DNA of 62,938 nt from Candidatus Cloacimonadota bacterium (GCA_029553545.1 JAKPKU010000237.1:1-62938); one strand, 5' to 3'; positions 27,829-37,603 are shown, counted from the first letter of the stretch. A program made the numbers and translations. Notes: generated by a model not told the origin, from the sequence alone.

Positions 27829-28242
27829 TTACTTCATAAACGTACAGTTCTGAGCAAACTTATAACCATCTGCATTCCTAAAAAGCTGGACTTTCTTTTT
27901 ACCTATATAAAGTTGAGCATTTTTCACTATTTGCTCAGGTCTATTAATCTGTTGTTTTTCTTTCTCATTGTATAATCGAACTTCAACATTGCCCCCATTT
28001 AAAAATTCAGAAAGAGATGATACAATGATCTCTTGTCTAAGCCCGATTTTTGTAGTTGAAAAATGGATTACTTCATCATCATTTACATAAATACCATGAT
28101 TGTAATATGGCGTAAAGGTATCCCATCTTTTTACCCTGATGTGGTCTCCAAACTTTGGGTTATCATATTTCCATTGGCTTTTATTTTTAAATAACGAAAA
28201 ACCTTGTACACCCAAATCTGGCACATTATTCTTACTTTTCAT
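27829..28242 (-). CDS. LRAT-like (NlpC/P60 superfamily) protein, short
   Basis: This 137-residue protein has the circularly permuted papain-like layout of LRAT domains: first His in YYNHGIYVNDDEVIHFS (near 46) and the catalytic Cys in QNCTFMK, third residue block from the end. Typical members continue NCEHF plus 20 or more residues; here the gene stops four residues after the Cys. Activity is therefore uncertain. LRAT-type proteins act as acyltransferases or thiol peptidases. It sits between the efflux adaptor and the WYL regulator in one operon. No signal peptide is seen. Confidence 0.7.
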   Translation of the reverse strand: MKSKNNVPDLGVQGFSLFKNKSQWKYDNPKFGDHIRVKRWDTFTPYYNHGIYVNDDEVIHFSTTKIGLRQEIIVSSLSEFLNGGNVEVRLYNEKEKQQINRPEQIVKNAQLYIGKKKVQLFRNADGYKFAQNCTFMK

Positions 28243-28253
28243 TTTTCTTACCT

Positions 28254-29384
28254 TTAAAAGGATATGGACATTGATTCTTGTCCATTCTGTTTTTTAGGTT
28301 CTTGTAAGGAAATACGGTCGCCAGCCTTTAGCCCCTGCAAGATTTCTACTTTTTGTAAATCATTGATACCCAATTTCACTTGTACACTTTGCTTAATAGA
28401 GTCTTCTGTTGCAAAGTATACTATGTCATTGCCTTGTTCATCATTAAAGATTGCTCTAATTGGTATAGTTACAATTTTAGAGCGTTTTTCACCGTATATT
28501 GTAACATTGGCTGAAAGTCCTGGTTTTAATCGATTATCTTTTTGACTTATAACGATTTCTACAGGAAAGACTTTAACATTGTTTTCAGAAATAGCTTTTG
28601 CTGAGATCTTACTAATAAAGCCATTATAAGAGTCATATGGGAAGGCATCAATATGTATATCGCATTGTTGTTTCATCTTAATTTTTGCAATATCAACCTC
28701 ATTTATAGTGGTTTTGACGAGCATTTGAGTTATGTCTGCCACTTTAATTAAAACAGTTCCATCGCTATATGAACTATTACTTGAAGAAACCATCTCCCCC
28801 TCTTCTACATTGCGCTCTATAACAGTTCCTGAAGCTGTTGCGTACACTTTTGAGACATTATTTGAAGTATCAATTTCTTTTATTAAATTAAACTGGTCTA
28901 ATGTTATATTGTAGTCAAGCCTTGCCTTTTCGAGTTCATCTTTTGCATCATCAAATTCTTTTGTTGATACATAATCGCCACGGTGTAAAGTTTGTATGTT
29001 TTCAAAGTTATTTTCTGCATTTCTGAGCCGAATTTCAGCAACTTTAAGCTCATTTTTGATTGATGATATACTACGGGCTTGATTGTAATCAGGTTCTATA
29101 TCAGCTATTAAATCGCCAACTTTTACATAATCATTTTCATCAACATATAGTTTCAACACCTTGCCGCTAATTTTTGATTTAATTGCAATTTCTTTTATGG
29201 GTTGTATTTCACCAATTTCTTCTATTTTGATGGTTATTTCTCCCAGAGTAACTTCAAGAGTTTGTATTTTTTGAGTATCGACTACTTTATCTTTTTTCTT
29301 GGCAAAAACGAATATTAGAATAGCTACTATAATAATGATTATTATTGCCAATACGACCCATTTCTTTTTAGATTTTTTCTTCAT
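28254..29384 (-). CDS. Periplasmic adaptor (membrane fusion) protein of an efflux pump
   Basis: This 376-residue HlyD/MacA-type adaptor has an N-terminal anchor helix (WVVLAIIIIIIVAILIFVFA), a biotinyl-lipoyl half KISGKVLKLYVDENDYVKVGD, a coiled-coil hairpin at about 105-180, the second lipoyl half YATASGTVIERNVEEGE, and beta-barrel and membrane-proximal domains (RLKPGLSANVTI). It bridges an inner-membrane transporter to the TolC-type channel encoded 10 bases upstream. The matching inner-membrane pump (MacB or RND) is not in the window. The C-terminus ends GQESMSISF. Confidence 0.92.
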   Translation of the reverse strand: MKKKSKKKWVVLAIIIIIIVAILIFVFAKKKDKVVDTQKIQTLEVTLGEITIKIEEIGEIQPIKEIAIKSKISGKVLKLYVDENDYVKVGDLIADIEPDYNQARSISSIKNELKVAEIRLRNAENNFENIQTLHRGDYVSTKEFDDAKDELEKARLDYNITLDQFNLIKEIDTSNNVSKVYATASGTVIERNVEEGEMVSSSNSSYSDGTVLIKVADITQMLVKTTINEVDIAKIKMKQQCDIHIDAFPYDSYNGFISKISAKAISENNVKVFPVEIVISQKDNRLKPGLSANVTIYGEKRSKIVTIPIRAIFNDEQGNDIVYFATEDSIKQSVQVKLGINDLQKVEILQGLKAGDRISLQEPKKQNGQESMSISF

Positions 29385-29394
29385 TTGCCCTCCC

Positions 29395-30654
29395 CTACCA
29401 TCTATCTAATATTTTATTAGATTTGAGATAATTCAATTCTTGTTGCTTTTTTAAAAGTGTATAATATTTAGAATTCATGCTTAACTGTGCTTCGAGGTAT
29501 TGTATTCTTGATTTATCAAGATCAAGAATATTTATCAGACCCATTTCAAAACGCTTTTGTGCAATTTCTAAGTGAGTTGTTGATAATGCAAGCTTTTGCT
29601 TGTATATTTCATAGCTTTGTTTATAAATATTGAACTCATTAATTGATTGCTGGTATTTGACCTTTTGCTGGCTGGTAAGGTCTTTGTGGTTAATCTCTAA
29701 CATCTTACTTTGCTTTTTTTGTACACTATGCACTGACCCTTTATCTAAAAAGCTAAACAATGGGTATGAGAAATAGACCCCATAAGTATAAGAATCATCA
29801 TACTCTTTTGGTTTAAAAATAGGGTTAGCCTCTTTATCGGTAACCCCAACTCTATAAGCATAACCGAAATAGATATTTGGGTAGAGCGATAATTGGGAGG
29901 AAGTGATATTTAGTTTGTTTTGTTTTAACTTGTTTTCACTGATCTTGATTGCATTATTATCAGTAAAATCGTTTTCGATACTATCTGTATTTGATAATTC
30001 AATATCCTCAAATTCATATCCTAAATCCTCGGTATTGAGCATTTGAAATAAGTCTTGCCTTTTTGAATACAAAGTCTTCTCAAGCTCTAACAGATCGGTC
30101 ATTGCAGTCAGTGTATCTATTTGGCTGGCTTGTAAATCGTATATTGTCTTTTTATCGTTCAAATACTGAATGTTTATTTGTTCATATATCTTTTTTTGCA
30201 AGAGGAAGTTTTCATTAAGGATATTTATATTCTTTTGAGTCTGGAGTATATCTATAAATAGATAAAATACATTCAAAGCTATTTCTTTTTTCTTATCTTC
30301 AAATTCGAGTTTGCTATTAGTTTTTTCAAGTCGTGTTTTTTTAAAATTAAAATAAGTTGGATCATTTAAATAAATGTTTTTTGAAACAGACAAAGAGGAA
30401 TTATATTGCCGACCCATTGTCCCATCTTGCGCAGAGAGATTATAATCGGCATTTGGTAAGAAATCATATATTGCTGAATTATAGTTTTGATCTGTAATAT
30501 CTTTTTGAATTTGTTCAAGCTGCATACTATTTGAATTTTGTATTGCAATGCTTATTAAATCGACTAATTCATATTTCTCAGCAAACAGTGCATTTAGCCA
30601 GCCGACAGCTACTATGCACGCAATTATAAATACCTTTTTATGTGATTGATGCAT
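29395..30654 (-). CDS. TolC-family outer-membrane efflux channel
   Basis: This 419-residue protein has a signal peptide (about 1-25, ending LFA) and two long helical OEP repeats. Conserved segments are LVDLISIAIQNSNSMQLEQI at the N-terminus and FEMGLINILDLDKSRIQYLE near 375. Three copies would form the outer-membrane duct. It precedes the adaptor gene by 10 bases and follows the TonB_C/barrel gene by 52. Substrate is unknown. Confidence 0.92.
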   Translation of the reverse strand: MHQSHKKVFIIACIVAVGWLNALFAEKYELVDLISIAIQNSNSMQLEQIQKDITDQNYNSAIYDFLPNADYNLSAQDGTMGRQYNSSLSVSKNIYLNDPTYFNFKKTRLEKTNSKLEFEDKKKEIALNVFYLFIDILQTQKNINILNENFLLQKKIYEQINIQYLNDKKTIYDLQASQIDTLTAMTDLLELEKTLYSKRQDLFQMLNTEDLGYEFEDIELSNTDSIENDFTDNNAIKISENKLKQNKLNITSSQLSLYPNIYFGYAYRVGVTDKEANPIFKPKEYDDSYTYGVYFSYPLFSFLDKGSVHSVQKKQSKMLEINHKDLTSQQKVKYQQSINEFNIYKQSYEIYKQKLALSTTHLEIAQKRFEMGLINILDLDKSRIQYLEAQLSMNSKYYTLLKKQQELNYLKSNKILDRW

Positions 30655-30706
30655 TATATCTCCTTTTTTATAATAATATATGCATTTTTTATGCCATGGC
30701 TAATAA

Positions 30707-32626
30707 TTAATTTAAGAAGTTCCAGCGTATTTGACCAGAAAACTGCATTAAGTTGATTTCTTCTGCTAAATAGCTTCCTTCATTGGTGATATTATGGGCT
30801 TTAATTGTAATGTCAAAAAGCTTTGTTATCTGTATTTTTGCAAAAATATCAGTAATAAAAGAACGTTCACTAATAGCAGTTTTAGTAATAACTTGATCTG
30901 CAAAATATGTATCAACGCCAAGAGTTACATAGTTGTCTCTATGAAAATCTCTCTTAATTGCGATTTGAGTTTTATTTAAAAACCTTGGTTCGTAGTGTAG
31001 GATATCAGTGTTTTGGTATTCAAGTAATTGTCTCATATTCAAAGTATATAAGCTATATGGTATAGAAATATTATTTTTAAGAGTGACAAATGCATAGCTT
31101 TCTTCTTGACTGTACATATTATCGTAGTAAAGAGTCTGGCTTTGCTTTCTATTGCCAATGACTATTTCTGAATTGCTCTGTGCCCAATTCATTGCAAGGT
31201 TAATGCCTATTTGATTTTTTACATTCTGATTAACAAAAAGGTTCTTGTTAAAGATAGAATTAAAACTGTTATTATAAAAAGAAACCCCAAGTGCATAGTG
31301 TTTCATAAAGGTAATGTCAGCTTTGGAACTTAACTGTTTCTCAGAATTTTTAGCATCGTATATGAATTCATTGTCAAAAGACAAGATGCCTTTATTAAAA
31401 TTATGATTAACTCCTAATAATGAATTTACTTCTTTATTATATGAGATAGAGTCTAAGTCGGTATTAAGATCTTTGGTGTAATACTGCCAAAATAGGTCGA
31501 ATTTGTTATTAAAAAGTGGTTTGGGTAGTTGTATGCCTAATAGATAAGATTTGCTCTGAAAATCGATTTTTTGCATAGAGCTAACACTCTGTTTTTCATG
31601 AACTTTGTTGTAACCCAAAAATAAGTTTTTATAAGAACCTAAAGCCCAAGATTCATAGCTTTTCTCATTTATTAAGTCTTCTATCCCATTAGCAAAATAG
31701 TAATTATTCAAGCGCTCTGAAGAATAATCATGGTCATGATTTTCATATCCAATATTTACATTAAAGCCGTTTCTTTTATAGGAAACGCTATTTCGCATGA
31801 TTGCTGCACTTTCATTAATCTGAGGGACTTCTCCCTGATAAGCAAGAAAACTGCTCTCAAACAATAAATTCTCTATGTTAAAAACATGGTTCTTTTCTGC
31901 TTTAACATTTGCAAAAGAAATGTTGTTCTCTGCCATTGCTAAATCAGCAGAAATCAGCATAACTTGCTCTGGATAGTTTTGAGTATGGATATTTGTGATA
32001 TTAATCTTATTTTCTTCAAAATGATATAAATTAATATTATTTTGATATAAAAGGTTAAGGTTTTTATTGTTATAATTACTTATAAAGCCATTTTTCTTAA
32101 TAATCTGATTATGATATAATAATCCTTTTGGATATACATTTACAGGGTAATAAAAGTTATTATAGTATGATTTATCCTTTTCTGCTATGTTTCGTTCTAT
32201 ATAATTTTCAATCTGTATTTTAAGTGTATCTGGATCAATACCTTTCTTTTTCATAAATAATTTATCAAAAATATTAGGTTGATTGTTTTCTATTTCGAAT
32301 ATCACTACCAGCTCTTCGGCTACTGTTTCTTTATTTTTATAAGCAGGTGTAAAAATGCTTTTATTCAGTGCGTCAATGATGTACATTGATATATCATTTG
32401 CGCTTTCAGGCATATGTAATATTTCAAAAGATCCGTCTTCCTTAATTAATAATTGAATTTCAACTATCTGCTTTTTAATTCGAAGGTTGTCTGGGAACTC
32501 TGGTTTAGCAAGTTTTATCACTTCTGCCTTAGATGAATCAGGAACGACTATGTAATTGTCTGCAAATAATAAAACATTGATACTTAGAAAAATAAAAACT
32601 AATAATTTGGTTAAAGATGTTTTCAT
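30707..32626 (-). CDS. TonB C-terminal-like domain fused to an outer-membrane beta-barrel
   Basis: This 639-residue protein has a signal peptide (1-22, ending LLFA). Residues about 35-110 resemble a TonB C-terminal domain (AKPEFPDNLRIKKQIVEIQ, IIDALNKSIFTPAYKNK). The remainder, from about 190, is built of alternating amphipathic strands rich in Asn, Tyr and Ser and ends FSGQIRWNFLN, like a putative porin or TonB-receptor barrel. No clear plug domain is seen. Fusions of TonB_C with barrels exist in some Deltaproteobacteria. It starts one base past the SDR gene's end and precedes tolC-like and adaptor genes, suggesting a shared transport task. Confidence 0.7.
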   Translation of the reverse strand: MKTSLTKLLVFIFLSINVLLFADNYIVVPDSSKAEVIKLAKPEFPDNLRIKKQIVEIQLLIKEDGSFEILHMPESANDISMYIIDALNKSIFTPAYKNKETVAEELVVIFEIENNQPNIFDKLFMKKKGIDPDTLKIQIENYIERNIAEKDKSYYNNFYYPVNVYPKGLLYHNQIIKKNGFISNYNNKNLNLLYQNNINLYHFEENKINITNIHTQNYPEQVMLISADLAMAENNISFANVKAEKNHVFNIENLLFESSFLAYQGEVPQINESAAIMRNSVSYKRNGFNVNIGYENHDHDYSSERLNNYYFANGIEDLINEKSYESWALGSYKNLFLGYNKVHEKQSVSSMQKIDFQSKSYLLGIQLPKPLFNNKFDLFWQYYTKDLNTDLDSISYNKEVNSLLGVNHNFNKGILSFDNEFIYDAKNSEKQLSSKADITFMKHYALGVSFYNNSFNSIFNKNLFVNQNVKNQIGINLAMNWAQSNSEIVIGNRKQSQTLYYDNMYSQEESYAFVTLKNNISIPYSLYTLNMRQLLEYQNTDILHYEPRFLNKTQIAIKRDFHRDNYVTLGVDTYFADQVITKTAISERSFITDIFAKIQITKLFDITIKAHNITNEGSYLAEEINLMQFSGQIRWNFLN

Positions 32627-32627
32627 T

Positions 32628-33608
32628 TTAGTCCTTAATCCAATTGTGCAATTTATACCAATTGTATGTAATAGATAAATTATCTAAGAGTTGTTTTCTG
32701 GGTTTAAATCCCAAAGTGTTAACAAGTTTAGAATTTGAACACAACCAGTTCTTGTGTTTAAATTCGGTTGCCTTTTGTTCATTAAAAATGGGTAGTTTTT
32801 TGTTTAATCTGCCAAGCATTTCTGTTATAGAACCTGACATTAACACTAAATAATCTGGTATAGAGAAAGATACTATTATTTTACCCATCGCCAAAGCTAA
32901 GTTATTTATAAAGCTTTTAATTGTATAAATGCGCCCGTCTGAGCAATAAAACACTTGTGAAAAAGCTTTTTCATTATTCATTGTAGTTTCAATTATTCTT
33001 ATGAAATCATCAATATAGATTAAGCTTATATACTTGTCATTTGTGCCTGGATGTAAGGCTATATGTTTATTAACGAGCTGGAAAAATGCTAAAAAGTCTT
33101 TATCCCCTGGTCCATAAATAGAAGCTGAGCGTAGTATTGTCCAATTCTTTTTACAAAACCTTTGAATATTCTTTTCAGCTAATAATTTTGATTTACCATA
33201 CCAGCTAACAGGTTGAGGTATATCAGTTTCTTTTACTGAGCTATTATCATCGCCAGGACCACCAGCAGCTTGACTACTTATGAAAATAAAATGCTCAAGC
33301 TTTTCTGATTGGTTGGCTATATGAACTAAATTACATGTTAAATCAACGTTATTTTTACATATCTCTTCAAATGACCGAGCTTTTGTTTGCGCTGCGCAAT
33401 GTACCATAATTTCAGTATTATCAATAAGGCTTTGAATTAATACCTTGTCGTGGTAATCAACACACTTTATTGTTACTTTTCCGTTAAGCAAAGCTGTGTT
33501 GGATCCCTCACGGACTAAACCAATTACATTATAGCCTTTTTGAGCTAAATAATTACAAAGTCGGCTACCAACAAAACCATTTGCACCGCTAACTAATACT
33601 CTTTTCAT
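32628..33608 (-). CDS. NAD-dependent epimerase/dehydratase (extended SDR)
   Basis: This 326-residue protein has the nucleotide loop GANGFVGSRLCNYLAQKG at the N-terminus, the active-site YGKSKLLAEK (YxxxK near 153) and SSQAAGGPGDD upstream of it. The extended-SDR fold acts on nucleotide sugars or on 3-beta-hydroxysteroid-like and isoprenoid substrates; substrate cannot be assigned. It follows the nucleotidase gene by 9 bases and abuts the TonB_C/barrel gene. No sugar-nucleotide pathway genes are adjacent. Confidence 0.85.
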   Translation of the reverse strand: MKRVLVSGANGFVGSRLCNYLAQKGYNVIGLVREGSNTALLNGKVTIKCVDYHDKVLIQSLIDNTEIMVHCAAQTKARSFEEICKNNVDLTCNLVHIANQSEKLEHFIFISSQAAGGPGDDNSSVKETDIPQPVSWYGKSKLLAEKNIQRFCKKNWTILRSASIYGPGDKDFLAFFQLVNKHIALHPGTNDKYISLIYIDDFIRIIETTMNNEKAFSQVFYCSDGRIYTIKSFINNLALAMGKIIVSFSIPDYLVLMSGSITEMLGRLNKKLPIFNEQKATEFKHKNWLCSNSKLVNTLGFKPRKQLLDNLSITYNWYKLHNWIKD

Positions 33609-33617
33609 ATAAAACCT

Positions 33618-35129
33618 TTATTTAGAAGCTTTGATTATTTGAGGGGTTATTTGTATTTTAATCTTACCATTAAGTTTGGTCTTTATATAGTCAACTACTA
33701 TTTCACGATCGAACTTTTGAGATATTGATAATTTCTTACCATTTAAAAACTCTGTATAAGAGTCTCCCCCATTTGCCAAATACGAATTAGTAAGTATTCT
33801 GTATGTTTTATTTGCTTCAATTACTTTGTTATTCAGTTTTATCTGCTCAATGCTCTTATTGGCATTGAGAGTTATTTTTATATTATTAGAAAAATGTAAG
33901 TACCCGCCAGTATTAACTTTTGTATTAATAGATTTTTCAACAATGTTTATTATATCAGCACCTCTTAATTCAAGTAAAACTGTGTAGTTATCGAATGGAA
34001 ACACATTGTAAATATCTTCTTTTTTAACATCGCCTTTATTTAGAAAATGTCTAACGCCACCTCCATTTGTCACACTAAAGTCAGGCTTTTCTTTTTCATA
34101 ATACCATAACATTGCTTGTACGCAGAGGCTTGCAAGTTCGTTTTCTTTCATACGAACAGTTTCTGTACCATAATACTTATCAGACTTTCCGATTATTTCT
34201 CCCATTAATTGTGTTGCTTCTTTTAAATAGGGCGACAGTAGATCGTGTAATACTTTATCATCTTTTTCTGTTGAAACGATACTTATAGGCTCCCAATTCA
34301 AAAAAGTAAGACCTTTATCAGAAATATCAAACTCAGCCTTGCCAATATGTGTACCCCAGCAATTCGCTTGTACAACAGGCACTTCTTTCTTTGTCTTTTC
34401 ATTTGTTACAAAAATAGGTTTTTCAAGGTATGTGTGACTATGCCCATCAATTACAAGGTCAATATTATCAACTAATCTCGCCAATCTTAATGAACCATAA
34501 TTGTCATCTTTATTTATGCCTAAATGAGTTAAGGCAATGATATAATCGACTTTATCTTTAATTAAATCTACTATTTGTTGTGCAACTTTTACTTCATCGA
34601 TTATCTGTAGCTCATTAGTGACAGCGATTGGTGCTGAGTATTCAATGGTAGTAGTAGTCAACCCAATTATTCCAATTTTAAGTCCATTCATCTCAATAAT
34701 TAAATATGGCTCAGCTAAATATGATCCATCTTTATTTAGAATATTAGCACATAAGAATGGGAATTTCGCCTCTATTTGTTGGTCTTTTAAGTTTTGTAGT
34801 GATTTATAGAACTCATGATTTCCTAAAGTCATTGCGTCATATTTTAGATAATTATATCCTAAGAAGTCAGGTGCTGCATTAAACAAGTTTGATTCAAATA
34901 ATCCATCATTAATATCACCACAATCTAATAGAATAACATTTTTATTTTCTTCTCTAATCTGATTAATAATTGTTGCACGTGCTGGTAATCCGCCTACCAT
35001 TATTTCGTTTTCTTTAAAACCAAAAGGCCTCCCGTGATGGTCATTTGTATGCAAAATAATTAACTTCTCTCCATAAATATTTAGCACAAGAACAAACAGT
35101 AATAATAAAACGATGTAATACTTTTTCAT
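33618..35129 (-). CDS. 5'-nucleotidase/UshA-family periplasmic metallophosphoesterase
   Basis: This 503-residue protein has a signal peptide (1-20). The metallophosphatase domain shows ILHTNDHHGRPFG, LLDCGDINDG, TLGNHEF and VIDGHSHTYLE. The C-terminal specificity domain has VTNGGGVRHFLNKGDV and FPFDNYTVLLELRGADI. It dephosphorylates periplasmic nucleotides or related esters. It lies between an ABC permease (3 bases) and the SDR gene (9 bases). A phosphate- or nucleoside-scavenging role next to BMP lipoproteins elsewhere in the window is possible but speculative. Confidence 0.93.
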   Translation of the reverse strand: MKKYYIVLLLLFVLVLNIYGEKLIILHTNDHHGRPFGFKENEIMVGGLPARATIINQIREENKNVILLDCGDINDGLFESNLFNAAPDFLGYNYLKYDAMTLGNHEFYKSLQNLKDQQIEAKFPFLCANILNKDGSYLAEPYLIIEMNGLKIGIIGLTTTTIEYSAPIAVTNELQIIDEVKVAQQIVDLIKDKVDYIIALTHLGINKDDNYGSLRLARLVDNIDLVIDGHSHTYLEKPIFVTNEKTKKEVPVVQANCWGTHIGKAEFDISDKGLTFLNWEPISIVSTEKDDKVLHDLLSPYLKEATQLMGEIIGKSDKYYGTETVRMKENELASLCVQAMLWYYEKEKPDFSVTNGGGVRHFLNKGDVKKEDIYNVFPFDNYTVLLELRGADIINIVEKSINTKVNTGGYLHFSNNIKITLNANKSIEQIKLNNKVIEANKTYRILTNSYLANGGDSYTEFLNGKKLSISQKFDREIVVDYIKTKLNGKIKIQITPQIIKASK

Positions 35130-35132
35130 TAA

Positions 35133-36752
35133 TCAATTCCTTTCAAAGTTTAAATATTTTATTTTCTCGCCAACACTAAATACGACGATTGCTGTAAAGA
35201 TTAAAAGTAAAGACATATTTGTAGCTGATGCAAATTGCCTTGCAGATATATATCGATAAATGCAAATAGGGATTGTTACAAACCTGTTTGCGAGCATTGA
35301 AGCAGAGCTTATTTCACCTAATGATATTGCAAAAGAAAAAGACAGAGCAGTTATTAAAGGCTTATAGATTAAAGGCAAAACGACTTTGATATATGTTTTT
35401 TTCATACCAGCACCAAGGCTTTGTGCAGAGTGTATCAAATTTATCCCAACACTATCAATAGCAGCAGATATGGAGCTATAACAAAAAGGTAAACAAATAA
35501 TGGACTGAGCTATTACTAACAGCATAAAAGGTTTGTGCATCGCTGACTTAAAAATAAATAAATAGCCTAAACTAAAAGTTATACCAGAAATGCCTAATGG
35601 CAATAGTATTAAGCTTTCGATTGCCTTTCTATATTTACAGTGTGATAATGAAACTCTAAATAAAAGGCTAATTACCAAGCTAATCAGTGCTACTAACGAG
35701 CCCAAGATGACACTATTTAAAATGGGCTGATATGTATAAGTACCGATATAAGGATCAAATTGAAAAAGCTTAGTTAAGAATAATAAAAATGTTTTAAATG
35801 AATATACAAATATTGACAGTAACGGTGAAATTATAAACACTAAGAAAAGAGATAATACTATTATTGATATTACTTTTAAACTGTTTATTTTTTTAAACAA
35901 AGGGGTACTAAGTTGTTTTGGTCCTTTTGTTAATCCAAGGACTCTTTCATTTTTCTTGGTAAAGATCGAGGATAATGTGAGCATTATCAATGAAATAAGA
36001 ACTTGAATACAGCTTAAAGCTATACCTTTTTCTGTTTCTAATAAGTGTTTAACAAAGATAAAAATATTTACTTCAATGGTAGTATATTTTATGTCTCCTA
36101 ATACTAAGACTATTCCAAATGACATAAAGCAATAAAGAAATATTAAAACAGAGACATTAATCAAGGCTGGCATAATACAAGGGATCGTGACTTTAAAAAA
36201 ACTAATAAACCTATTTGCTCCAAGTGTTCTTGATGAGATAATTAGATTAGAATTAAAGCTTTCTAAGGTATCGCTAAGCATTTTGACTAATAAGGGGACA
36301 TTATAAAAAACATGAGCCATTAGTATTGCTTTTAATGAATATAAGATCTGGATATTTAGATTAAAAAAAGATAATATCTTATTTACAAAACCTTGTTGCC
36401 CATAAAAAAGTATAAATCCCAGTGCAACACTGATCCCAGGCAATACAAAAGGAACCATCAATACTGCTCTAATCTTATCTTTAAATGGAAAGTCATAATA
36501 TGAAAATACTAAAGTAATTGGTAAACCAATTAATAGAGTAAAAAATAAGCTTAATATAGCTTGTTTAAAAGTAAAAAAGATAACTGAACGTTGCCAATTT
36601 TGTTGAAAAATATTAGTAAATACATCAAAGGTAAATGAACCATTTTGTATAAATGCTTTTTGTAGTATAAACAGAATAGGATAATAAAAAAATATCACTA
36701 AAAAGGCAAGAGGTAGTACTATAAGAAGGTTGTAATAATGGTAATTTCTCAT
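35133..36752 (-). CDS. ABC transporter permease, fused double module (ThiP/FbpB type)
   Basis: This 539-residue inner-membrane protein has about twelve membrane helices in two homologous halves. Each half has an EAA-type loop: SRTLGANRFISFFKVTIP near 190 and AQSLGAGMKKTYIKVVLP near 455. This fused architecture is usual for iron(III) or thiamine importers. No binding protein or cognate ATPase is adjacent; the MalK-type ATPase 13 kb away is not the expected partner. It overlaps the methyltransferase stop by one base (TAATG). Confidence 0.88.
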   Translation of the reverse strand: MRNYHYYNLLIVLPLAFLVIFFYYPILFILQKAFIQNGSFTFDVFTNIFQQNWQRSVIFFTFKQAILSLFFTLLIGLPITLVFSYYDFPFKDKIRAVLMVPFVLPGISVALGFILFYGQQGFVNKILSFFNLNIQILYSLKAILMAHVFYNVPLLVKMLSDTLESFNSNLIISSRTLGANRFISFFKVTIPCIMPALINVSVLIFLYCFMSFGIVLVLGDIKYTTIEVNIFIFVKHLLETEKGIALSCIQVLISLIMLTLSSIFTKKNERVLGLTKGPKQLSTPLFKKINSLKVISIIVLSLFLVFIISPLLSIFVYSFKTFLLFLTKLFQFDPYIGTYTYQPILNSVILGSLVALISLVISLLFRVSLSHCKYRKAIESLILLPLGISGITFSLGYLFIFKSAMHKPFMLLVIAQSIICLPFCYSSISAAIDSVGINLIHSAQSLGAGMKKTYIKVVLPLIYKPLITALSFSFAISLGEISSASMLANRFVTIPICIYRYISARQFASATNMSLLLIFTAIVVFSVGEKIKYLNFERN

Positions 36753-37552
36753 TAGAAAAGTTTTATTTTTTTATCTTTAGGTTCGCTTACAAAACCTTCA
36801 ATAGGTTTTTCTGCGGTAATTGCATACCACTCTATCTTCTCCAATTCAGTTTCGTTTTGGTTACCAAGTTTTGATACTTTAAAGTTCTGATAGTTTAATC
36901 CTTCAATAATACCTTTAATTGTCTCAAAAGTAAATGGATAATATATTTCATAAAACTGCCTTTTACTGGCTATTTTATTATCTATCTCTTCAAAAATAAG
37001 ATAATTAAAAGTAATTGAACCACTTTTATTATAGTCCCAAACTTGCACATAATTGACTCGCCCTTTATCTCTAATGATTGGGTTAAACAAATAAAACCGC
37101 TGTTGTCTTTTGAGAATATTATCCCAATTTCGACTATCAATATAGAGAGTACCGCCAGGTCTCAGTACGCTATCCATCTGTTTGATTGTGTTTTCTAAAT
37201 CTTCATTCTTTGTATGAGCTAAAGAATTACCAGTGCACATAACACAATCGAAGTCTCTTTTCATGTTTTTAGACAATTCCTTATAATCAGACAGAATAAA
37301 CTGTGCAATCAAATTCTCTTTTGCAAAGTTAATTTTAGCTTTACGGATCATGTTTTGATTGATATCTGATCCTGTACATGAATATCCTAATTTAGCCATT
37401 GGTAACAACATTTTGCCTGTTCCGACAGAACAATCTAATATGTCTTGAAATTTCTTTTTAGCAAAAATCGACTTATAAAAAGACAAACATTCATCTTCAA
37501 AAGCTTCTGAGTAAAACAAATCATAAAGATCAGGAAAATCATAATATTTCAT
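36752..37552 (-). CDS. SAM-dependent class I methyltransferase
   Basis: This 266-residue methyltransferase has motif I ILDCSVGTGKMLLPMAKLG (near 38), the acidic end of strand 2 in CTGSDINQNMI and motif IV DCVMCTGNSLAHT. It resembles glycine/sarcosine-type or ubiE-like small-molecule methyltransferases, but the substrate is not evident. It is first of the nine-gene minus-strand run, preceded by the terminator of the oxidoreductase operon. Confidence 0.85.
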   Translation of the reverse strand: MKYYDFPDLYDLFYSEAFEDECLSFYKSIFAKKKFQDILDCSVGTGKMLLPMAKLGYSCTGSDINQNMIRKAKINFAKENLIAQFILSDYKELSKNMKRDFDCVMCTGNSLAHTKNEDLENTIKQMDSVLRPGGTLYIDSRNWDNILKRQQRFYLFNPIIRDKGRVNYVQVWDYNKSGSITFNYLIFEEIDNKIASKRQFYEIYYPFTFETIKGIIEGLNYQNFKVSKLGNQNETELEKIEWYAITAEKPIEGFVSEPKDKKIKLF

Positions 37553-37574
37553 AACATAACCCTGTATTATATTT

Positions 37575-37603
37575 AATGGGGTCAGTGGCTAACTGACCCC
37601 ATT
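37575..37603 (-). terminator. Terminator-like hairpin after the 2-oxoacid oxidoreductase operon
   Basis: A perfect 12-base-pair stem AATGGGGTCAGT/ACTGACCCCATT with a five-base loop lies between the gamma-subunit stop and the methyltransferase start. The 3' flank on the minus strand is only A/T-mixed. Confidence 0.7.

Noticed and set aside
37575-37603. Riboswitch or protein operator
   Set aside because: A single perfect stem between two operons with no conserved riboswitch block; a terminator is simpler.
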